Source of the DNA: Apricaphanius iberus
Lineage: Eukaryota; Chordata; Actinopteri; Cyprinodontiformes; Aphaniidae
Direction: 5' to 3'
Length of the DNA stretch: 64,000 bases
NCBI GenBank assembly: GCA_028564705.1
Contig: JAPXFQ010002640.1
Coordinates: 1,116,001 to 1,180,000 of the forward strand
Part shown: one piece after another, positions 1 through 11,300 of the stretch
How positions within the stretch are numbered: position 1 is the first letter of the stretch
Layout: each line of letters starts with the position of its first letter
Notes under the pieces: generated by a model
The model's database searches: none
What the model was told of the DNA's origin: nothing
What the model saw: the letters and a program-made list of their open reading frames with translations, nothing else
Position numbers and translations under genes: made by a program

Positions 1-637
1 TTAAATTCATTCAAAAAGGCTCACGAAAGCTGATAGGGTTTCATGTTGTTTTCTGCCATACATTTGCAGTGTAATAACCTCCTGATGGCAAAGAAAAAAG
101 GGCAGCAGCAAAACTTCTCACAATGCTCCTTTCAACCACTGTTTTGGGTCTGACGCTCATGGATCATGAGCTGGAAGATCTGGTGGGTTAAAGAGTCAAA
201 TTCTCTGCCGATATTTAGGCAGAGGCCGTCACTGATGCTGACTGCAGCCCAACAACGAGAAGATGGCATTTAGGAGAGAAGGGTTTAAAGAAGAATATGA
301 ACTTCAAAGGCTACATCACTTCACATGGCAGAAAATGCTCTGTTTGGACTTGTGAAAACTTTTAAATGAACACTTAAAATAAAATGTTACTCTCCAACTA
401 TTCTATCTAAAACATAATCAGGTTTTAAAGGCTTTACAGTTACTGCTATGACAAGGTGTTCTCTCTAGAGATGTTATGTACCTAGCACAGTGTAAAAAAT
501 AAAGCCTTCTAAATGGTTTGAGAACTTCCTTGATTCAAAAAGTTGAGTTTGAGGTTTACACGAGTCTCTGACCACAACTAAGGCCTTGCAGAAGGGAAAT
601 CTCGACATCTCTCTGGTCATGACTGGATCTTTTAACA
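1..637. other. tnc intron sequence, no feature seen
   Basis: Sequence upstream of the first visible tnc exon. No FNIII-coding exon, RNA gene or classifiable repeat is apparent. Short open frames here have no recognisable motif. Confidence 0.5.
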
Positions 638-965
638 CACACGGCCAAATCTGGCCCTCCATGGCCATTTATGTGGCCCTCTAAACTCTAGAGAACCCTA
701 TAGATAGAAAACTTAAGTTCCATTTTTGTGCACCCCAATACAATTTTATTAGTAAAATAAAGTCTGGCTTTATTTAAAGAGTCTTCAATCACATCATTAT
801 CTAAAGTTGTTCTGGATTATTTAATTTTTACACATACTTTTGGAATGTGGAGGGTGATTTTAACCGTTTATTATAGTTTTGTCAATACTTTCTGCGACAA
901 CCGGCCCTTTAAAGATATTCATCAGCTTGATGTGGCCCAAAATAGAAATGAGTTTGACACCGCTG
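638..965. mobile_element. short hAT-like non-autonomous element (328 bp)
   Basis: The right end reads ...GAGTTTGACACCGCTG, a terminus common to vertebrate hAT elements (CAGNGGTGTCAAACTC in reverse). The 8 bases on the left (TTTTAACA, 630-637) are repeated exactly on the right (966-973), as expected for a hAT target duplication. The left terminus starts CACACGGCC and matches the right one poorly, so it may be degraded. Lies in a tnc intron and has no coding capacity. Confidence 0.5.
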
Positions 966-973
966 TTTTAACA

Positions 974-2078
974 AAACAGCGCTGCCGTTCACGACACCTT
1001 TCCAATAAAAAAAGGACAGTTTCAGACTGTTGTGCATATATTCTTTTCTATATCCCACTGAAAATATTTGGAATGGTGGGCTTAAAAAGTCAGTTCCAGA
1101 CCGTAGATGTACTCCATGAAACCATGTTCACCTTATGAAACAACTATCAAATGAGCTTCTGGAAACGCTTGCATCAGTCATGTTTCAGAAAATGTTGAAA
1201 CTGTTGGCTCTCGGATCTTTGATACTTTAAATTATGAGCAGACCTTTTTTAGAATAAATGTCACTTTCAGTTAATCACAGTTTTATTCAGTTGGCCTCTG
1301 GCTTGTTCTCTTAAAATCCACCAGTGTGAAATGTGACCACCAGTAACTTTTCCCCATGTTTGAAGATTTTATTCAGGGGTGCACACAGTTTTTGACGGTG
1401 AAACGTTTCCTTTAATGTTTTTTTTAACCCCTGGATCTTATTTATAACACAGCTATTTCTCTGGAGCAATCTCACCTTTCCTTTTTATAAGCGTTCTCTT
1501 GGTATGCAGCTGTATCGACAAAAAGAAGAAGCATATAATGCACACTTTCGGTTTCCTCTTTCCTTCAAAATATGAGCAAACATATTTGTTTGATTTCATA
1601 TTTTGTCATGTGTTTTCCTTCACATCGTAAATTCACAGACAAATACTGGTGGACACGATTCCCCATGTTGCTGTTAACCTCTGTGGCAGTTTCCAAGCTC
1701 GGGTTGAAAGCGTCTTTTTTATGCAGGAAAACACTGATAAATCAACAGACACTTTAAGCATGAAATGTCTGTTGATTTATTTGTTTTAGATAAATTGTCT
1801 TATCTTTGGTGTGCTGAATGCACCCAGCTTGAGCTAAAAGATGCATGGGGAACTCTTCTCATTCAGCAATCTTACATCAATAAAACGACTACAAAAATCT
1901 TCTCTTTGTCTTCCAATTCTTGTATGTGCTTCCTGAATCGTCTTTGGACTGTTTGACTTTGAAGGATACTTGAACCGGCTGGAATATGAACCTTCTTTTT
2001 TCCTGATATCTCGCCTCTTTCACATTGATCCGTGTTGCCAAAACCCACTGCTCCGTTCCTGTTTCCTTGTCTAACCAG
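974..2078. other. tnc intron sequence
   Basis: No exon or named repeat seen. It contains a perfect 14-base inverted repeat at 1738-1779 and ends in the pyrimidine-rich acceptor of the exon at 2079. Confidence 0.5.
1738..1779. repeat. perfect inverted repeat, 14-base arms
   Basis: Arm TAAATCAACAGACA at 1738-1751 is the exact reverse complement of 1766-1779, with a 14-base spacer. It could form a hairpin in RNA or DNA. No miRNA or element family is recognised. Confidence 0.8.
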
Positions 2079-2351
2079 AGGCAGACCCAGAAGTAGAGCA
2101 TCTCTTCATTTCTGACATCACAGCCGATGGTTTCCGACTGTCATGGACGACCGAAGAGGACCAGTTTGACAGATTTGTGATCAAAATAAGAGACAGTAAA
2201 AGATTAGCTCACCCGCAGGAGTACAAAGTCCATGGCAGTGAAAGAACAAAGGTCATAACTGGGCTCATGAGTGGCACTGAGTATGAAATCGAGCTTTATG
2301 GCCTCACAATGGACCAGCGTTCCCAGCCTATAACAGGGGTTGCTCAGACAG
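2079..2351 (+). CDS. tnc: tnc exon: single-exon FNIII repeat (D-like)
   Basis: A 273-base exon, exactly 91 codons, with phase 1 introns on both sides, so it can be skipped without changing frame. It encodes one complete FNIII repeat: [14 protein letters not shown], then [14 protein letters not shown] and the YEIELYG core strand. By similarity and position it corresponds to repeat D, the last of the alternatively spliced repeats in vertebrate tenascin-C. The acceptor is the AG at 2077-2078 and the donor begins at 2352. Whether it is really alternatively spliced in this species cannot be seen here. Confidence 0.93.
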
Positions 2352-5300
2352 GTATATAAAATGCTTCATTACATTTTCAAACTAAGTCTCCTATCTTTCC
2401 AAGTGTGCTTTTAGTGCGATAATGTGAGATTTCCTCTAATGATCTTTTATCCTCTGGTTTAGGACAACCATGTCAAATGGAATTAGGTCTAACAGCTTCT
2501 TAATATTTTCCTAACAGAGATTCACCTTCTACAATTCTGTGGATTTGCATTTGCGCTCTTCTAGGTCTGAGTGCTCCGAGAGGACTGTATTTCACAGAGG
2601 TGACCGACTCTACGGCTGTGGTTCACTGGTCCATTCCACGCTTTCCAGTGGATAACTACAGAATCACCTATGTGCCTTTTGAAGGAGGTAAAAACTAACT
2701 CAGGGTTGTTGCATTGGTTCAGCTCCCTGCGGATGAAAATTATTTGCACAGTGGTAGCTAGTTGTGTTTTTGCCTAAATTTACAGCAAAAATGTCCTTCC
2801 ATTTTAAGAACTGGTTCAATCCCACAATGTCAAAAGAAAACTACCACAGTACTTTTCTTCTGTGCAGAAATTTTTTTCTAGGCGTTCATTTTCTCTCTTT
2901 ATATCTTATATATGCAATAAGTTCTACAGTACAACTCTGATTTTTTGGCTTATTCTTCTGTACAGATAAGAGGTTATTTTGGAGAACAGCACCAGAACCC
3001 TCCAGTATGATCTGGTTGGGGTACCCTACTATAGTGTTTCCAAATCTTATTTTAATTGTATACCCCCTGAGTCATTTCCTCATAACACAAGTATCCCCTT
3101 AGTCAAATGGGTTGATGAATGGAGCCACTGCTACTCAATATAAAAAGGAGCCAGTTGAAGTAGCTCGGATATCTGGTTAGGATACCTCTAAGACCCCACA
3201 TTGGTGAAGTGTTATAAGCATGACCCTAGACACGCTTGAGGGACAACGTTACTTGGCTGCCCTGGGAATGCCTTGGGATTTCCCCAGAGGAGCTACCCCT
3301 CTGCTTAGCCGATGGATGGATGGATGGATGGATGATTTAGCATTTCTCCTGCAGTAGTTGAACCATTTAAAAGTCAATACTGTAAGCAATATTTCCAATG
3401 GTGCAAGAGTAATTAAACAGAAGTATTGTTACAACAAAGAAATATAACTAAACAAAAATATCCCTACTTCTATGGTAAACCTTTTTACTCTTTAAAGTGC
3501 TTCTCGTTATGTGGTTTATTGTGGTTATGTTAAAACCTATTATCTTATCAAATCTGAGAATGATTTTTAAATATCACATTATTCAGTCCTATATGCAGAA
3601 GCTTTTTCGAGAATGAAAGGGGTATAATGCATATAATGTCATGTCATTTTAATAATCCTATGACTGTTCATCAGTTTCAGGAATAAACTGTATCCTGCGT
3701 AACATACCTGTTATGCACAGTCAGGCGTTTTAGTTTATTGGAATAGCTCAAAGAAAGTATGACCTCTTTAATTTTCTGCTCAAGATTTCTTAAAGTTAGC
3801 TGAAGCATTGTTAGAAAGAACATGTGATCTGTCACCATAGAAGCACTGTTTGTTCTCTCTCCTTCACAGGAAGTCCATTGATTGTGACGGCAGATGGCAG
3901 CGTGTCTGAGACAGTGCTGATCAATATGTTTCCTGGAAAGACCTACCAAGTGACTGTGAGTTCTCTAAAGGGCCTGGAGGAGAGTGAGCCCAGCACAGGC
4001 ACAGTTACCACAGGTTGGATTTCTTCTGTTCTCATGAGAAACTCCTCGTTCAGACATTCGAATCTCTTTAAGGAAGAACACTTTAAGCTTTTGTCCTATT
4101 TGGTTCCATTAGCTTTGGACAGTCCCCGGGGTCTGACTGCAGTTAATGTCACAGACACGTCAGCTCTGCTGCTGTGGCAACCATCTGTAGCCACTGTTGA
4201 TGGCTACGTCATCACCTACAGTGCTGATACAGGTGCTTTTCACACTCAATCAGCTGAAAACCGTTTTGATTGGTTGGTCTGTCTGATCTCTTCAATTTGA
4301 TTCTATCGTTTGAATTTTGTCTCAGTGTCCCCAGTTGTGGAGCATGTTTCCGGGAACATAGTAGAATTCCAGATGAACAGCTTGGTTCCAGGATCTTTCT
4401 ATACAGTTGGGGTTTATGGTGTGAAAGAAGCACAGAGGAGTGAGTCCACTGTCGCAAAATTTACCACGGGTAGGTAACACAACACTGCGGAAAAAAAAAA
4501 AGCAGTCTTTTTGTTCACAGTAGCTTTCCCGAACATTAAATCTAAACATGACATTGTGTTTTTTTAGATTTGGACCCTCCTCGCGACCTAAAGGCTGTTA
4601 ACGTTCAAACTGACAGCGCCACTCTGACATGGAGACCCCCTACTGCTGCGGTCACTGGCTATATGCTCACCTTCTCCTCTGCTGCTGGTGTAATCAGAGT
4701 ATGTATACTTTGAAATCACTTTAGCTAATATCAAAAAACAGGATTTCTCCTGATATATTTTCAACCCCAAAACCAGCTACTGCTGACATTCTGTAACATG
4801 ACTATGTACAGTCATGACAAAGGTTTATTCACTTATTCAGAAACCTTAAATTGTTATGCTGTGAATTTGGATTTAATCTATGATGCAATTAATTGCAAGG
4901 TAAATTTAAACAACAGAACATTATCTTATTCACAAACACGTGATTTGGACTATGCTTTAGCCAAATGATATAGACATAATTTCAATAACATTTTATTTAT
5001 GTCAGAGGAAAGTTACTAAAACAGATTTGAAGAGCAGAAAGGTTGATCTTGAAGGCATTAGTGCTGGAAAGTGTTCTTTTTTTTCCAACCATGTTTACCT
5101 CCAAGAAGGTAAGTTCTGTCTTCATTGTTTCGGATACTTATATCAGTAAGATTGCATCCAAATCAATGATTTGTCGAAGCATCCAGGACAATAAAGGAGA
5201 AAGGGTTAGTTGCTGTGACAAACGCTGTAGTGGACCCTAGAAACTTTAGCGAATTCCACGATTTGACAATGAGATTGAATCATCCCCAGTGCAGATCTTA

Positions 5301-8300
5301 AACAGAAATAACAGCAGGAAAATGTAAGCAGTTTAGTAAAAAAGGAGACTTCTGCATGATTTGTGTCAGTAAGGGGTGACCAATAAGCTACGTCTTTCCA
5401 AGAAGAACATTAACAGACTTGCATTTTGCCAGAAATATTTCTAAAATTGAATGGTTGTTTTAGGACATTAGGGAAAAGTAGGATGCAAAGGCAACCTACC
5501 GACTACCAAAGTCCTGTGTCAAGCTCAATGAAGCTTCTGAAAAAAATGTGGAGGATTGCCTCTCATCCAACAGATTTTGGCTCACTCACAACTTTCCACA
5601 AAAGCACAAACGAAGAATGAAAAATTAAAGATGTGAAATCCTCCAAAAACAACTTTTCCCAATGTCCAACCAGCTGTTTGATTAGCAATATTTTTTCCAG
5701 CACGACTAAACTATGTCATTTGGTAAAACAATGGGTGCTTTCACACTAGAGCTGTTTGGACCAATTTATCCAGACCAGAGTTTATGTTATTAGATAGTTT
5801 ACTTCATTTGGTTTAGACCGTATACACCAAGCCAGTTATTTTTAGTTTTTTTTTTAACAAATATGTTCCTTACCTTGTTTAAAAAAAAATACCCATACAT
5901 ACATTACCGGAGAAGTCCGTTTTTAAGCACATTAATGTACATACCAAACCTGTAGGGGGCAGGAGTTTTCCCAAATCAGAGTAACTTTCTACTCTCTAAC
6001 TTCCACATTCAGCAGCAATAGAGATTTTTAAACAATTAAGCAACAAAGTCTTGGATGATCGATAATGAAAATGCAGCTTTGAGATCATAAATGCTGTTTC
6101 TTAGTGGAAACGCAGGTCACACAAGTGGTGTTGGAGTACTTTGCCACGGACAGTGGCGATGCGAACCCTACATTTGCGGCTACATCTGCCCAAAAGCTGA
6201 AAACTGAGAAAATGCAGATCTTCACTTTGGTCAAAGTTTTTGGTAAGAATCGTTTTTTGTGCATTTTCATGTGGATGACCGGCCAAACTTTTGTGAGATA
6301 ACTGGCTACATGTGGACAAGGCATTAGTGGAAAAACTTGTCTAATCTCAGGTGTGACCCAAAGAATGAAACTCTCCAGCCTTAGAAACATTAGTCTTAGT
6401 TTGTTTACAAGTAAACACGGGTAATCATTTGCGGATGCTGCGGGAGATTCGTCACAGTTTTATTAATGTTTTATTGTTAAGCCCCTAAATCGGCCCGGAA
6501 GGCAATGAAGAAGCACTTCTGAGGCTTTCGTAAGTCCAAGGAGAATATAAACATGATAAAATTAAGGCGTTTGGGTCAGATGAAACCTTGTTACAAGTGC
6601 ATTTGGACTGCCCCAATCACTCTCGTTCTACGGATATACGCTGACCAAGAATGGATGTATAAATACTGCTGAACGGCTCCAACCGGCTCCAAACTTCTCA
6701 GGGTGAGTGAAAAAACATAAAAATTGTTTAAAAAAAATAAGGTCTGGGTTGAAATAAAAAAAGAATTTCCCTTCAAGTTTTGAATGCCATCCAAAATAAG
6801 TAAGTCTTGAGTTTGGATGTAAACTTATTAGATATGTGATACCGCGAAGCTCCAGGGGCAGTACATTCCACAGTTTTGGACCAGCAGCTGCAAAATTGCG
6901 TTCACCCTGTGTTTTCTTATCCATTTGCATTCTAGTAACACTATACTTTTTTTCGTTTGAGGGTCTGACCAAATCTGTCTCCATCAGTCTATACATAAAC
7001 TGTTCATTGGCTTCATTCACTGAGTCATTTTGTCTTGTATTGCTCAGTTCCTGGATTAATTCACTGCTGCTCTTATTTTTAAAAATGCGCTCTAAAAAAC
7101 ACTTCAGGTTCAGGCACAGTCAGACTATCTTTTGTGATAAGCATGTCTTTGGTGTCTTTGAATGTACCAGGTTTTATTTATTCTGAGCATTTTTCTAATA
7201 ACTTCATCCTCTGTGAAACCGTCACATAATCCTTGATCAATTTGCTCACACAAACAGTTAAAACTCACAATCGAATCAGAATCTGAGATTTTGTTTTTAG
7301 GGGTTGGAAGATCTTTAAAAAAACACTGCGAGAAAGTAAACCAAACCAGACAAAAGGGGTTCTGTCTTCTTTATTCAAATTCTGCTGATGTTAAACCAGC
7401 CTAGGTGGTAACCTTTCAGATTTTAAAGCAAATAAACTCCAAATCTGAAAACATTTGGCCACAACTGCAACAACTACTTTTTGTTTATTTTTTGTCTTTT
7501 GTTAATGCAGGAGGTAATGCTAAGCCTGACAGCATCCTCTTATAGCATGTCTCAGCTTACTGGCTCAACAGAGTACCAAGTCCGCCTTCAGGGAATCTCT
7601 GGAGCTCAGAGGAGTGACTATGTAACCACCACCTTTTCCACCAGTAAAGGTAAAAATAAATCTCAGTACTTGCATCTATCACTAACTAAAACAGCTTTTA
7701 GTATGATTTTGTCAGCAGTAAAGGCTCTGATAACCAGCTACACAATATTCCAGATGTGTTTCTAATGCTAATTCTGTCTAACGTTAATTGCCTACACTGT
7801 AAAACACTGGCATCTGTTAGTTACCAGAATTTCACAGTGAAAAATGAGGTGTAAATATAGAAAACACAAAGTTATACTATTTATGATATTCTAAATTTCA
7901 CAGTAAAGTTATTTTGTTGTTTTAGAGTAAAATGAATTAAAATGAACACTGTAAAACTGATTGCAGTCTCCAACAGTTGGATCCAGTGAAACTGTAAAAC
8001 AAATAACCTTAATATATTAAAAAGTTCAATATAAAGATTAATTGAATGTGTCTGAGGACTTAGATGGTCCTTTTCAGATGCTCGGTGTAGATTAGCGTTC
8101 TTTCCTTGCAGCCTGAAAGCAGATTAAAACTAAGCTTTGTATCCGAAAACAGATAAAAAGCACAGTTAAGAAAATAAGGCGTCTCAGACTCAAAAACACA
8201 TATATACAATTGATCAAGCAAATATACAATCTGACATTTAGCTAGGTGTAGCTAGAGTAGCCACAAATCATACTCAGTACTGTATGTCTCTTTACACAAT

Positions 8301-11300
8301 ATATTAAATTACAATGAACATTGGAAGTGTTAGGAAGGAATTTATAAAAAAATTGTAAACTATTTTTGATACTTTTAATAATTTTCCCAGTCATTAACAT
8401 TTATAACATACAAAGTTGAATGCAGGATCAGGATAAAGGACGATGGCATGTTTCATTTGTAAGATTCTACATCTTGGATATGTAAAATATTCTGGTAAAT
8501 GATACACAGTTCTAAGATAAAACTTTAAGTGTACATCACTGTAAAAATACAAAAACTATTTTAGGACAATTTGTACTACATTAGAAAAAGTTCTTTTACC
8601 ATCAATTGATCGATAAAATATATTTTTCATAGTAAATACTTTTGTTTTATATCTGGACTCTTAAAGGATTTTATAATGTAAAACATATACATATTTTTCA
8701 AAAATAATAATTGATCATGTTTACTATAAATATATACTGCTTCATTAAACAGTCTCAGCTGGTTAGTATTTTGAAGAAGAAAAAACACTGTTATTTCGCA
8801 GTAATTTGAACAATGTTTTGACATGCTGGTATTGTTAAAGAAAGGTATGTTTTGGGTGATTGATATACAGTTGTAAATTGTAAATTCAAATGTAAAACGG
8901 AGTAAATAATATAACTGATACATAATTGTTGTGTTACTTTTAAGGTGGTTAATTGCAAATTATTTTAAAGGTTTTTCCTTTTACAGGAAATGTGACATTA
9001 ATGTGAATTACTGCTTTCTCAAATTATTAGTACCTTAAAAATGAAAAACTATTTAACATTTCTCAATTAATAGTACGTAATTTAAGATATGTATTACAAA
9101 AATGTACTTTGTTCAATTTCATAGTCATTTACTGTAGCCATTTCATTGTCATTGTTATATTTTTTACAGTGTATGCCTATTTTTCCTTTTCCCCAAACTG
9201 CTCAGATGAAAAATTTGTTTGTTAAATCCTCCTTTGCTTTCTTTCCAAAAGCCATTTCCAGTCATGACCCTGAATATTGTGAGATGGATTCCTTTAGCTA
9301 ACAGCAATGAAGATAAAGTGCTTGTATCCTTAATGTCTTTCTAACATGTGCTGATACAGTTGGACAGTTGTACGCTCGCCCCCGGGACTGCGCTGAGATT
9401 CTGTTGAATGGGGAGACCACCTCTGGCCTGTACACCATCTATATAGGAGGAGAGGAAAGCCAGGCCATTCAGGTTTATTGTGACATGACCACAGATGGCG
9501 GAGGATGGATGGTGAGGAAGCAGTTTCACACCACAGATTAGACAGAATAGGCTAGCTGCTATGCAGCACCTGTTTTTCTGATGATATATGATAGACAGAC
9601 CCACAGAGACTTTAGCTGTTGTTGTGATACTCATGAAAGCCAGTACTCCTTAGGTTTTCCTCAGACGGCAGAATGGAAAGCTGGAATTCTTCAGGAACTG
9701 GAAGAACTACACAGCTGGCTTTGGGAATATGAATGATGAGTTCTGGCTGGGTAAGACAACTCCTCACCTGGTGTCATTCATTCCATCCCTCCCTCATACC
9801 TTTTTTGACACACACTCTTTAAACTTGGCCTGTAGGTCTCTCCAGTCTTTATAAAATCACATCTTTGGGACATTACGAACTGAGAGTGGACTTGAAAGAT
9901 AACGGAGAATCAGCCTACGCGCTCTATGACAAGTTCACACTTGCAGAACCGAGAACGCGATACAAAGTCTACTTAGGAGCCTATAGTGGAACAGCAGGTA
10001 TGCAATAGTCCAACGTTGAACTAAAGTTTAAATCTTTACCAAGTGCAGTGTATTGCCTAAATATTCCACCCATGTGAACTTTTCAAGATGTTGTCACAGT
10101 ACATCTACAATTATCAATGTGTTTTATTTGGATTTTATCAAATGATAAAACAGGAATGCATAATTTTAAAGTTCAAAGAAAATGACGGTTTCAAATTTTT
10201 TCCAAAGTAAATTACACTAAAAGGATGGGCTACATTTGTATGTAATCAATACTTTGCCGAACATAAATGGGAAAACTTTGTCACAGATTCTTAATGAAAA
10301 TTAAGTTCTGGACTTTGAATGGACCACTCTAATTCTAGAATATGCTTTGATCAAAACCAGGAGGGTTCAAAGCTGAAGCCTTTGGGTAGCCTTTTAACAA
10401 AAACTTGTGAATTGTAGAACTTTGGACCACCAGCAAACCACCAGTCATACAAGGAAAAATGTTTAGCTTTCTCTGTTGTGGAAGAACAATAAATTATACC
10501 TTAAGGGAGAAATTTACAGATAGGTTCATTTTTCGCTGAGTTTTTGCACCGTTTTTTAGCTTTTCATTGTAGACTTTGTTAAAGCTGCTATTCCAAATCT
10601 GCTAAACAAGTTAGCTTCCACATAAACACAGTCACAGATCTCTCATCCCTACAGTTGGCTATCATCCATAGGATACGCCCCCTGATATGGGAACACGCAT
10701 TGCCTCACTTAACAAGAAAGCGTGAAACACCAGTCACAGTTTTTGAGAAGCAATATGAATCACCCATGTGTATAATATAAAAAATTACGAACAAGTAACA
10801 TAAATAATTCATTTTGTTATCACCCGGTTAAATTTCCTTTCTGACATTATTGAGGAGAGAATCTCTTACACCAGTGTTGTTCTGTTGCATAATGCGACAG
10901 CGCCTAATGAGTGGATGGCCCAGGTAAATGTGCGCTTGTCCGGTGAGACAGACAACCGGATGGTCCAGTGGTTTGTTGCACACCAAGCCATACTATTAGC
11001 TAAGGTTTTTTGACAAATGGGACAGAACCACTTATTTAATTCAATTCAATTCAATTCAATTTTTCAATTCAGTTTATTTATATAGCGCCATTTCACAACA
11101 GATGTCATCTCAAGGCACTTTACAAAAAGAGTTATTACAATACAATGTTTAGTGTAGAAATTACAGAACCACAGAAGATTGCGTCGTGGAATTCTCAGCA
11201 ATCCCTCATACTGAGCAAGCATGCAGCGACAGTGGGAAGGAAAAACTCCCTTTTAACAGGAAGAAACCTCCGGCAGAACCAGGCTCAGCACAAGCGGTTA

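Larger units (their letters stand above)
4699..7510. other. 2.8 kb tnc intron with repeat debris
   Basis: Phase 0 intron splitting FNIII repeat 8. It holds the possible Tc1 fragment, a lone terminal-type sequence (GGGTGCTTTCACACTAGAGC, about 5730) of a fish DNA element, and a LINE fragment at 6790-7120. The remainder is AT-rich and unassigned. Confidence 0.6.

Noticed and set aside
4212..4770. Minus-strand frames across FNIII exons
   Set aside because: Shadows of tnc exons; they run through the exon-intron borders of the real gene.
9341..9634. 97-residue minus-strand frame over the first fibrinogen exon
   Set aside because: Opposite-strand shadow of a tnc coding exon.
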